From the NCBI RefSeq assembly GCF_013408145.1, contig NZ_JACBZI010000001.1, positions 558,001 to 622,000 of the forward strand: a stretch of DNA of 64,000 nt, in the 5' to 3' direction. This DNA is from Nocardioides marinus. GTDB taxonomy: Bacteria; Actinomycetota; Actinomycetes; Propionibacteriales; Nocardioidaceae. Below the pieces are notes generated by a model, which worked only from the letters and a program-made list of their open reading frames with translations, had not been told where the DNA came from and ran no database searches. Below are positions 8,732 through 17,100 of this stretch, piece by piece. How positions within the stretch are numbered: the first letter of the stretch is position 1; each line of letters opens with the position of its first letter. Both the position numbers and the translations under genes were made by a program.

Positions 8732-8756
8732 TCGTCAGGGCGGATCTTTGCCGGTC

Positions 8757-10265
8757 TCAGGTCGTGGACACCGGAAGGCGTACCTCGATGGTGGTGTCCC
8801 CGGGGCGCGAGGAGAGCGTCACCGACCCGCCGTGCGCCGCCACGATCGCCTGCACCAGCGAGAGCCCCAGCCCGGCACCTCCCGGGTCCTGGCCGCCCCG
8901 GGCGCGGGAGGCATCGCCGCGCACGAACCGCTCGAAGGCACGGTCGGCGAGGTCGGGGTCGAAGCCGGGTCCGTCGTCGTGCACGCTGAGGCCGGTGGCG
9001 GTCGCCGCGACGGTGATCGTGGAGCCCTCGGGGGTGTGCTTGCGGGCGTTGGTGAGCAGGTTGGTCACCACCTGGTGCAGCCGCGGGGTGTCCCCGACGA
9101 CCTCCACCACGTCCTCCGGCAGCTCCAGGCGCCAGCGGTGCGAGGGGGCCAGCACCCGGGCGTCGGAGACCGCCTCGAGCAGCAGCCGCGTGAGGTCGAC
9201 GGGCTCGCGCTCCAGAGGGCGCCCGGAGTCCAGCCGGGCGAGCAGCAGCAGGTCCTCCACCAGTCCCGTCATGCGCACGGACTCCTCCGCGACCTTGCTC
9301 AGCGCCGTGCGCTGGGTGCCGGTGTCGTCGGGGCGCCGCTGGGCCAGCTCGGTGTAGCCGGCGATGGTCGCCAGGGGCGTGCGCAGCTCGTGGCTGGCGT
9401 CGGCCACGAACTGGCGCACCTGCTGCTCGCTGCGGTGCCGTGCGGTCAGCGACGACTCCACGTGGGCGAGCAGCGTGTTGAGGGCGGCACCGACCTGCCC
9501 GACCTCGGTGCGCTCGTCGGTCAGCCGCTCCGGTACCCGCTCGGCCAGGTCGATCTCCCCGGAGTCCAGCGGGAGCGCGGAGACGCGGTGCGCGGTGGCG
9601 GCGACCTGGGTGAGGGGCCGCAGCTGACGGCGTACCAGCAGCAGGCCGACGAGCGCGGCCAGTCCGGCCCCGCCGAGCACCAGCACCGCCTCGACCCGCA
9701 GCAGGGTCGCCACGGCGTCGTCGACGTCGTCGGTGGGCAGCCCGGCGACGACCACGCCGTAGGCCGTCTCGGTCGCCGCCACGCGGTAGGAGCCCAGCTC
9801 GGGCAGGTCCACCGTCCGCGGACGGGCGTCGGTCCCGACCCCGGCCAGGACGTCGAGGTCCTCCTCGGGCACGGCGTCGAACCGGCCGCCGCGGTCGACG
9901 ACCGTGCCGTTCGGCTCGGCGTCGTAGTCGGCGAAGTCGCCGAAGTACGCCGTCAGCGTGGACTCGCCCTGGCCGAAGCGCGGGTCCGGTCGGGTGCGCC
10001 CGTCGCCCGAGATCTCCGGCGGCTGGAGGGACGCGCTGTCGACGTAGGCCCAGGCAGGGGCGTTCCGGGCGCGGTCCAGGGCCCCCTGCACGTCGTCGTC
10101 GAGACGACCGTCGAGGTAGGTGCGGACGGCGAGGCTCGCGACGACGCCGATCACGACCGAGACCGTGAGGACGAGTGCCACGGCCGTGAGCACCAGACGT
10201 GAGGTCAAGGACCGGAACGGCTCACGCACCCGCTGCCGCAGGGGCTGCACGACGGCCCGTGTCAT
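8757..10265 (-). CDS. Sensor histidine kinase (PhoR-like)
   Basis: Membrane sensor kinase, 502 residues, partner of the adjacent response regulator. Layout: basic N-terminus, first membrane helix around residues 24-46, an extracytoplasmic sensor region to about residue 185, second helix (VLVLGGAGLAALVGLLLV), HAMP linker, then the H-box ADASHELRTPLATIAGYTE with His near 290, N-box NLLTNARKHTPEG, and DDGPGFDPDL / GLGLSLV ATP-lid motifs. Its ATG overlaps the regulator's stop as ATGA, so the two are co-translated. The sensor domain is not one I can assign to a ligand. Confidence 0.9.
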   Translation of the reverse strand: MTRAVVQPLRQRVREPFRSLTSRLVLTAVALVLTVSVVIGVVASLAVRTYLDGRLDDDVQGALDRARNAPAWAYVDSASLQPPEISGDGRTRPDPRFGQGESTLTAYFGDFADYDAEPNGTVVDRGGRFDAVPEEDLDVLAGVGTDARPRTVDLPELGSYRVAATETAYGVVVAGLPTDDVDDAVATLLRVEAVLVLGGAGLAALVGLLLVRRQLRPLTQVAATAHRVSALPLDSGEIDLAERVPERLTDERTEVGQVGAALNTLLAHVESSLTARHRSEQQVRQFVADASHELRTPLATIAGYTELAQRRPDDTGTQRTALSKVAEESVRMTGLVEDLLLLARLDSGRPLEREPVDLTRLLLEAVSDARVLAPSHRWRLELPEDVVEVVGDTPRLHQVVTNLLTNARKHTPEGSTITVAATATGLSVHDDGPGFDPDLADRAFERFVRGDASRARGGQDPGGAGLGLSLVQAIVAAHGGSVTLSSRPGDTTIEVRLPVSTT

Positions 10266-10972
10266 GGCGGCGGCTTCAGGACGTAGCCGGCTCCGCGCAT
10301 GGTGTGGATCATCGGCTGCCGGCCGGCGTCGATCTTCTTGCGCAGGTAGGAGACGTAGAGCTCGACCACGTTGGCCTGGCCGCCGAAGTCGTAGTTCCAG
10401 ACCCGGTCGAGGATCTGCGCCTTCGACAGCACCCGGCGCGGGTTGCGCATCAAGAAGCGCAGCAGCTCGAACTCCGTGGCGGTCAGGGTGATCTCGTCCC
10501 CGCCGCGGTGCACCTCGTGGCTGTCCTCGTCCAGGGTCAGGTCGCCGACCGTGAGCACGGTCGACTCCGCCGCCGCCTGCGCGCCCGCGCGGCGCAGCAG
10601 CCCGCGCAGCCGGGCGACGAGCTCCTCGAGGGAGAACGGCTTGGTGACGTAGTCGTCGCCGCCGGCGGTGAGTCCGGCGATGCGGTCCTCCACGGCGTCG
10701 CGGGCGGTGAGGAAGACGACCGGCAGGTGCGGGTCGGTCGTCCGCATCCGGCGCAGCACCTCGAGCCCGTCGATGTCGGGCAGCATGATGTCGAGCACGA
10801 CCGCGTCGGGCGCCATCTCCTTGGCCGCCGCCACCGCCTTCGTGCCGGTGTGCGCCGCCTGCACGTCGAAGCCCTCGTAGCGCAGCGCCATCGTGATGAG
10901 CTCGGCGATGTTGACCTCGTCGTCGACGACGAGGACGCGCAGGGGGCTGCCGTCAGCGCGGGTGAGGTCCAT
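10262..10972 (-). CDS. OmpR-family response regulator (PhoP-like)
   Basis: Response regulator, 236 residues: receiver domain (VLVVDDE acidic pocket, phospho-Asp near residue 59 in VVLDIMLPD, Lys in YVTKPFS) and a winged-helix DNA-binding domain with the RVWNYDFGGQANVVELYVSY recognition region. The C-terminal part closely resembles Mycobacterium tuberculosis PhoP/TcrX-type regulators (WxYDFGGxxNVVExYxSYLRxKID). I chose ATG 10972, just before DLTRADGSPLRV. A PhoP-type direct repeat (10994-11011) lies 22 bases upstream of this start, which argues for autoregulation. Targets beyond that are unknown; the divergent secreted-protein gene at 11145 shares the upstream region. Confidence 0.9.
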   Translation of the reverse strand: MDLTRADGSPLRVLVVDDEVNIAELITMALRYEGFDVQAAHTGTKAVAAAKEMAPDAVVLDIMLPDIDGLEVLRRMRTTDPHLPVVFLTARDAVEDRIAGLTAGGDDYVTKPFSLEELVARLRGLLRRAGAQAAAESTVLTVGDLTLDEDSHEVHRGGDEITLTATEFELLRFLMRNPRRVLSKAQILDRVWNYDFGGQANVVELYVSYLRKKIDAGRQPMIHTMRGAGYVLKPPP

Positions 10973-10993
10973 GGCAGCACCATGCCCGCTCAC

Positions 10994-11011
10994 GCTGTGG
11001 GTTTGCTGTGA
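10994..11011 (-). promoter_or_regulatory. PhoP-type direct-repeat box
   Basis: On the minus strand the sequence reads TCACAGC-AAAC-CCACAGC: two 7-bp direct repeats separated by 4 bp, one base from the TCACAGC-N4-TCACAGC motif described for mycobacterial PhoP. It sits directly upstream of the response-regulator gene and is the expected autoregulatory site. Confidence 0.65.
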
Positions 11012-11144
11012 GCCGGATGTGCGGGACCGGTGCCCGGGATCGGGGTCGTGTGTGGGGAGTGGGGGCGATTTCCGCGACGCTGGGCGATCGGGGAGGATCC
11101 CGGTGCGGACGCAGGGGGCGTCCCCTGAGTCTCTGGGAAGTCTG

Positions 11145-12467
11145 ATGTCGACGCTGCGCACCCGTGTGCCCGCTGCCCTGTCCGTGCTGCTCGCCGCCTC
11201 GCTCTGCGTCGCGCCGCTCTCGGCCTCCGCCGACGAGCCGACCGCTGAGCCGACCGCCGAGCCGACCGCCGAGCCGACCGCCGAGCCGACCGCGGGCCCG
11301 ATGACGCTGGAGGTGGGCCTCGGGTTCACCCACAACCCCCAGCGCGACCAGCGCTTCTCGGCGCTCAAGCCGATCAAGGTGCAGGTCCGAGCCGACCCCC
11401 GCCCCCTCGGCGAGCAGGTGCTGTCGGTGGACTACCAGCTGCTCGACGACGCGGACGTCGTGGTCGCCGACGGCGCGGGGACCTGGCTCGAGTCCCCGTA
11501 CGGCGGGTACCCCGACGAGGTCGTCGCCGACGTCCCCGAGGGCCTGGCCTCGGGCCGCTACACGGTGGTCGTGACCGTGCGGGCCGACGTGCCCGAGCAC
11601 GGTCTGGTCGAGGGCACCGGCCGTGTCGAGAACGTCGTGGTGGACCACGAGGCCCCCGCCCCGAGGGTGCGCCTGATGTCCCCCGCGGTCTTCCCCGTCG
11701 TGGACAAGTACGAGGACCGGATCGAGGTCCGGGTGCTCGACCAGGGTCGGGACGTCAAGCGCCTGCAGCTCGACCTGGTCGACGACGACGGCACGGAGTT
11801 CCTGGTGCAGCACGGCAACCCCCAGGTCTTCGCCCACGTCGACGTGTGGGGTCGCCTGGGCAACCGGCGCAACGGCGAGCTGCTGCCCGCCGGGGTGTAC
11901 GCCCTGCGGCTGACCTCCGAGGACTACTCCGGCAACGTCGGCCAGGTCTCGGTGCCGTTGACGATCGACCACCGACGTCTCCACAAGCGCACGGTCACCC
12001 GCACGGTGAGCGCGCGCAAGAGCCTCCACCGCACCGACGTGGGCGACTGCTCCTCGCTCGCGCGGACGGTGCGCGGCCGGGCGAAGGGCACGCTGGGCTA
12101 CTACTCCCGCACCCGCTGCCAGCGGCCGGCCGACTCCCCGGTCATCGCGCTGCACCGGGTGAAGGTGCCCGTGGCCGACACCGGTCTCTACCGTCGCGTC
12201 CGTCTCTCGCTGCGCGGCGGCGCGGCCAGGGGCGCCCGCTTCGCCTACTTCAAGACCTGGTTCCCCTCTCCCGACGACGGCGTGGTCGGCGTCAGCCAGC
12301 ACTCCGCGACCTGGGGCACCCACACGGCGACGCAGCCCGACGTCCCCGTGGTCTGGCGGCCGTCGGAGCGCAAGGCGTTCGTCTACTGGTACGCCGGGTT
12401 GTCGGAGGGTGCGCGCTACGACGTGTCGTCCTACACCCTGCGCATCGAGGTCTGGGACCTGCGCTGA
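11145..12467 (+). CDS. Secreted protein of unknown function with EPTA repeats
   Basis: Exported protein, 440 residues, not recognised. A signal peptide is clear (MSTLRTRVPAALSVLLAASL, then cleavage near SASADEP). Directly after it comes a spacer of five EPTA repeats encoded by a 12-bp tandem DNA repeat. The mature part has beta-rich, Ig-like stretches (VLSVDYQLLDDADVVVADGAG; GVYALRLTSEDYSGNVG) and a C-terminal domain with two cysteines (DVGDCSS, RTRCQRP), consistent with an extracellular disulfide. ATG 11145 has a GGGAAG Shine-Dalgarno-like stretch. It diverges from the PhoP-like operon across the PhoP-type box and could be a target of it. Confidence 0.75.
   Translation: MSTLRTRVPAALSVLLAASLCVAPLSASADEPTAEPTAEPTAEPTAEPTAGPMTLEVGLGFTHNPQRDQRFSALKPIKVQVRADPRPLGEQVLSVDYQLLDDADVVVADGAGTWLESPYGGYPDEVVADVPEGLASGRYTVVVTVRADVPEHGLVEGTGRVENVVVDHEAPAPRVRLMSPAVFPVVDKYEDRIEVRVLDQGRDVKRLQLDLVDDDGTEFLVQHGNPQVFAHVDVWGRLGNRRNGELLPAGVYALRLTSEDYSGNVGQVSVPLTIDHRRLHKRTVTRTVSARKSLHRTDVGDCSSLARTVRGRAKGTLGYYSRTRCQRPADSPVIALHRVKVPVADTGLYRRVRLSLRGGAARGARFAYFKTWFPSPDDGVVGVSQHSATWGTHTATQPDVPVVWRPSERKAFVYWYAGLSEGARYDVSSYTLRIEVWDLR
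11235..11294 (+). repeat. Five tandem 12-bp repeats (EPTA)
   Basis: GAGCCGACCGCC occurs five times in a row with two third-position changes, giving five EPTA units just after the signal peptide cleavage region. Such in-frame tandem repeats change copy number easily and set linker length. Confidence 0.85.
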
Positions 12468-12472
12468 GACGG

Positions 12473-12518
12473 CTCGTGTGGCTCAGCGCGGTCCATGGGC
12501 CGCGCTGAGCCACACGAG
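12473..12518. terminator. Perfect 19-bp bidirectional terminator hairpin
   Basis: CTCGTGTGGCTCAGCGCGG pairs perfectly with its complement across an 8-base loop. It lies six bases after the secreted-protein gene and eleven before the end of the converging kstD-like gene. Confidence 0.8.
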
Positions 12519-12529
12519 GCGTGTCGCGG

Positions 12530-14062
12530 TCAGCCGACCAGGTCGGCCACCGCGAGGCTGGCGAAGACCATCGCGGTGCCCAGCGGCGCGCCCGGGCCCG
12601 GGTAGTAGGGGCCGGTCATCGGCGCGGCGGTGTTGCCGACGGCGTACAGGCCCGGGACGGCGGTGCCGTCGGGTCGCAGCGCCCGGCCGTGCTCGTCGGT
12701 GACGACGCCGCCCTTGGTGCCGAGGTCCGACAGCACGAAGCGCGCCGCGAAGAAGGGCCCCTGGTCGACCGGGGTGAGCGCCTTGTTGGGGCCCTCGCCG
12801 TAGGTGAAGAACGTGTCGTACTCGTCCGCGCCGCGGCCGAAGTCCTCGTCGACGCCGGTGGCGCAGAAGCCGTTCCAGCGCTCGACGGTCGCCTCCAGTT
12901 CCTCCGCCGGTACGCCGATGGCCGCGGCGATCCCCTCGACCGACTCGGCCCGCACCCAGGTCCCGGCCGCCAGGTGGTCGGCGGGGTCGCCCTCGGGCAT
13001 CGCGATGCCGGGCAGCCGGCCGCCCTCCCGTGAGTCGAAGACGAACCACGACGGCACGCGTGCGGGGTCCTTGGCCATCTCCCGGCCGAACCGGTCGTAG
13101 GGGAGCGACTCGTTGGCGTAGCGGCGGCCGTGGGCGTCGACCATCACGCCGCTGCGGAAGCCGAGGGTGAAGGAGCCGGCGCCGTCGGGGTGCTCCAGGC
13201 CGGGGCAGAACCATCCGAGGCCGGTCCAGTCGACGGCCGCCCCGGCGTTGATGGCCGCCGAGATCGGCTCGCCGGTGTTGGTGCCGCGCGGGGCCATCGT
13301 CCAGGCCGCCCTCCCGGGCGTGCCGTGGGCGTGCCGGCGCGACTCGCTGCCCTCGAAGCCGCCGCTGCCGAGCAGCACGCCGCGGCGTGCGCGGACCTCC
13401 ACGGGACCCGTCTCGGTGGTGGCCCACACCCCGACCACGTGGTCACCGGTCGCGTCGGTCTGGGTCATCAGGTCCCGCACGCAGTGCCCGGTGCGGATCG
13501 TCCCGCCGGCCCCGACGAAGGTCGCGGCCAGCCGGGCGATGAGCGCCTGTCCGCCGCTCAGCGTGCCGCGGCCCTCGCCACCGACGCGGTCCCGCTCGAC
13601 CGGCGGTCGCACCAGCGCGGCGACCTCGGGCGGCAGCTGGTCGCGCTTGATGCTGGTGGGCTGGATGGAGCGGCCCATGGGGCAGCGACCGGGTGCGTCG
13701 TAGTACTCCGGGAACGGCAGCCACTCGAAGTCGATGCCGGCCTCCTCGAGCGCGGCCACGACCCGTGGGGACTGCGCCAGGAACGTCTCCACCTTCACCG
13801 GGTCAGGGCTCCAGCCGTCGACCGGCGCCAGGACCGCGTCGAGGTAGGTGCGGGCGGACTCGGTGGAGTCGGCGATGCCGGCGCGCTGCTGGACCGCGCT
13901 GCCGGGCAGCCAGCAGGCGCCACCGGAGTAGGCCGAGGTGCCGCCGATCCGGTCGGTCCTCTCCAGCACCACCGTGCGCAGCCCCGCCCGCTGGGCGAGC
14001 AGCGCCCCGGTCAGCGCACCGCCACCGGACCCGACCACCACGACGTCGTACTCGTTGCTCAT
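12530..14062 (-). CDS. kstD: 3-ketosteroid delta1-dehydrogenase-like flavoprotein
   Basis: FAD-dependent dehydrogenase of the KstD / fumarate-reductase flavoprotein family, 510 residues. KstD introduces the 1,2 double bond into ring A of 3-ketosteroids during cholesterol and steroid breakdown. Visible: VVVVGSGGGALTGALLAQRAG FAD motif at the N-terminus, GGTSAYSGGACWLPG, GRRYANESLPYDRF, and the KstD signature GPYYPGPGAPLGTAMVFASL with its active-site Tyr and Gly near the C-terminus. ATG 14062 has GAGGA eight bases before it. A perfect KstR palindrome at 14081-14094 lies just upstream, which strongly supports a role in steroid metabolism. The exact steroid substrate is not certain; the family has several paralogs per genome. 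Confidence 0.85.
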   Translation of the reverse strand: MSNEYDVVVVGSGGGALTGALLAQRAGLRTVVLERTDRIGGTSAYSGGACWLPGSAVQQRAGIADSTESARTYLDAVLAPVDGWSPDPVKVETFLAQSPRVVAALEEAGIDFEWLPFPEYYDAPGRCPMGRSIQPTSIKRDQLPPEVAALVRPPVERDRVGGEGRGTLSGGQALIARLAATFVGAGGTIRTGHCVRDLMTQTDATGDHVVGVWATTETGPVEVRARRGVLLGSGGFEGSESRRHAHGTPGRAAWTMAPRGTNTGEPISAAINAGAAVDWTGLGWFCPGLEHPDGAGSFTLGFRSGVMVDAHGRRYANESLPYDRFGREMAKDPARVPSWFVFDSREGGRLPGIAMPEGDPADHLAAGTWVRAESVEGIAAAIGVPAEELEATVERWNGFCATGVDEDFGRGADEYDTFFTYGEGPNKALTPVDQGPFFAARFVLSDLGTKGGVVTDEHGRALRPDGTAVPGLYAVGNTAAPMTGPYYPGPGAPLGTAMVFASLAVADLVG

Positions 14063-14080
14063 GCCCGCGATCCTCATCGG

Positions 14081-14094
14081 TAGAACGTGTTCTA
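14081..14094. promoter_or_regulatory. KstR operator
   Basis: TAGAACGTGTTCTA fits the KstR consensus TNNAACNNGTTNNA at every fixed position and is a near-perfect palindrome. It is 18 bases upstream of the kstD-like start codon, where a bound KstR (TetR-family repressor released by a steroid CoA thioester) would block the promoter. Confidence 0.8.
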
Positions 14095-14169
14095 GGCAAG
14101 GGGTGTGTGGGAGGGCGACCGGCAATGGGTTCGTCGGGGTGAGGGCCGGCTTGCCACAATGGGCCGGTC

Positions 14170-17100
14170 ATGGAGACAGGGACGTCGGTGGAGCGCGAGC
14201 CGCTCGAGATCACCTACCCCGCCGACCTCCCGGTCAGCCAGCGCCGCGATGACATCGCCGAGGCGATCCGCGACCACCAGGTCGTCGTCGTGGCCGGCGA
14301 GACCGGCTCGGGCAAGACCACCCAGCTGCCCAAGATCTGCCTGGAGCTGGGGCGCGGTCGCACGACGTACCGCAAGGGCCGCGACGGGAGGAAGCGGCCG
14401 CGCGGCGGGCTGATCGGCCACACCCAGCCGCGGCGGATCGCCGCCCGCTCGGTGGCCGAGCGCATCGCCGACGAGCTCGGGCAGCCGCTGGGGCAGCAGT
14501 CGGTCGTCGGCTACCAGGTGCGCTTCACCGACCGCACCACCGCGGAGACCCGCGTGAAGCTGATGACCGACGGCATCCTGCTCGCCGAGCTCCAGCGCGA
14601 CCGGATGCTGTGGCGCTACGACACGATCATCATCGACGAGGCCCACGAGCGCTCGCTCAACATCGACTTCCTGCTCGGCTACCTCAAGCGGCTGCTGCCG
14701 CGGCGGCCGGACCTGAAGCTGGTCATCACCTCCGCGACCATCGACGTCCAGCGCTTCTCCGAGCACTTCGCCGACCGCGACGGCACGCCCGCGCCGATCA
14801 TCGAGGTCTCCGGCCGCACCTACCCCGTCGAGGTCCGCTACCGCCCGCTCCTGGAGCTCGCCCAAGATCCGCAGAGCGTCGACGATGAGGGCGAGGTGGT
14901 CGTGCGCGACCAGACCGAGGCGATCGTGGAGGCCGTCCGTGAGCTCGCGGCCGAGGGGCCCGGCGACGTCCTGGTCTTCCTGCCCGGTGAGCGGGAGATC
15001 CGCGACACCGCCGACGCCCTGGAGGAGGCCGCGGGCTCGCTGCGCGGCGCGGGCGGCGGCGTCGAGGTCGTGCCGCTGTACTCTCGGCTCTCGGCCGCCG
15101 AGCAGCACCGCGTCTTCGCACCGCACACCGGGCGCCGGGTCGTGCTGGCCACCAACGTCGCGGAGACCTCGCTGACCGTCCCGGGCATCCGGTACGTCGT
15201 CGACACCGGTGTCGCCCGGGTCAGTCGCTACTCCCTGCGCACCAAGGTCCAGCGGCTGCCCGTCGAGGCCGTCAGCCAGGCCTCGGCCAACCAGCGCGCT
15301 GGCCGGTGCGGCCGCGTGGGGCCCGGCATCTGCATCCGGCTCTACTCCGAGGAGGACTTCCTCGGCCGCCCGGAGTTCACCGACCCCGAGATCCTGCGCA
15401 CCAACCTGGCCAGCGTCATCCTGCAGATGCGCGCGCTCGGGCTGGGCGACATCGCCCGCTTCCCGTTCGTCGAGCCGCCGGACCGACGCAACGTCGCCTC
15501 CGGCCTGCAGCTGCTCGAGGAGCTCGGCGCGCTGCGCCCCGGTGGCGACGGCAAGGACTCCCTGACCGACACCGGCCGCCGTCTGGCTCGGCTGCCGATC
15601 GACCCGCGCCTGGGCCGGATGATCCTCGAGGCCGACCGCCTCGGCTGCGTCCGCGAGGTCCTGGTCATCGTCGCGGCGATGTCGCTGCAGGACCCGCGCG
15701 AGCGGCCCGCCGAGCAGCGCGCCCAGGCCGACCAGCTGCACGCCCGGTTCAAGGCCGAGGGCTCGGACCTGCTCACCTGGCTCCACCTGTGGCGCTACGT
15801 CCGCGAGCAGCAGCGCGAGCTGTCCTCGAGCGCGTTCCGGCGCATGTGCAAGCGCGAGCACCTCAACTACCTGCGCATCCGCGAGTGGCAGGACTTCGAG
15901 TCCCAGCTGCGCCAGGTGGTCAAGGAGATGAAGATCGAGGTCTCGACAGGCTCGACCGACGGAGGGAGCTCGACCAGCGGCGGGGCGGCGTACGACGCCG
16001 ACGGCATCCACCAGGCGCTGCTCTCCGGCCTGCTCTCCCACATCGGGGTGCTGGAGGAGCGCGAGAAGGAGAAGGGCAAGGGCAAGCGGCCCGGCCCGCG
16101 GGAGTACCTCGGCGCCCGGGGCGCGCGGTTCACGATCTTCCCGGGCTCGGGGCTGAAGGGGAAGTCCCCGGCGTTCGTCATGGCGGGTGAGCTCGTGGAG
16201 ACGTCGCGGCTGTGGGCGCGCCAGGTCGCGGCGATCCAGCCCGAGTGGGCCGAGAAGCTGGCCGGCGACCTGGTGAAGCGGCAGTACTCCGAGCCGCACT
16301 GGTCGACCAAGCGTGCGGCGGTCATGGCCCGCGAGCGGGTGACGCTGTACGGCGTGCCGCTGGTCGCCGACCGGCTGGTCAACTACGGCACGGTCGACCG
16401 GGCGCTCGCGCGCGAGCTGTTCATCCGGCACGCGCTGGTCCAGGGGGAGTGGGCGGCGCTGGAGTCGGGGCGGCAGAAGTTCTACGAGCACAACCGGGCG
16501 CTGCTCGAGGAGGCCGCCGAGCTCGAGCACCGCTCGCGCCGGCGCGACATCGTGGTCTCCGAGGACATCCTCTTCGACTTCTACGACGCCCGGGTCGGGC
16601 CCGAGGTCGTCTCCGGTGTGCACTTCGAGCAGTGGTGGAAGCGCGAGCGCCAGAAGCGCCCGGGGCTGCTCGACTTCGACCTCTCGATGCTCACCCACGA
16701 CACCGCCGAGGAGGTCACCGAGTCCGACTTCCCGCAGGCCTGGCAGGGGGAGGGGCTGACCTTCAACCTGGCCTACCACTTCGAGCCGGGCGCCGACGAC
16801 GACGGCCTCACGATCGAGGTGCCGGTCGCGACGCTCAACCGGGTCGGCGCCGACGACTTCTCCTGGAACGTCCCCGGCCTGCGCGAGGAGCTGGTCACCG
16901 CGCTGATCCGGTCGCTGCCGAAGAACCTGCGCGTCTCGTTCGTGCCCGCCCCCGACAAGGCGCGGGAGTTCCTGCGGAGCGTCCCGGCGGGGGAGGAGCC
17001 GCTGCTCGACGCGCTCGAGCGGTGGTGCCGCGCGACCACCGGCGTCGTGGTCCCGCGCGAGGCGTGGGACTGGTCGAAGGTGCCCGAGCACCTGCGGCCG

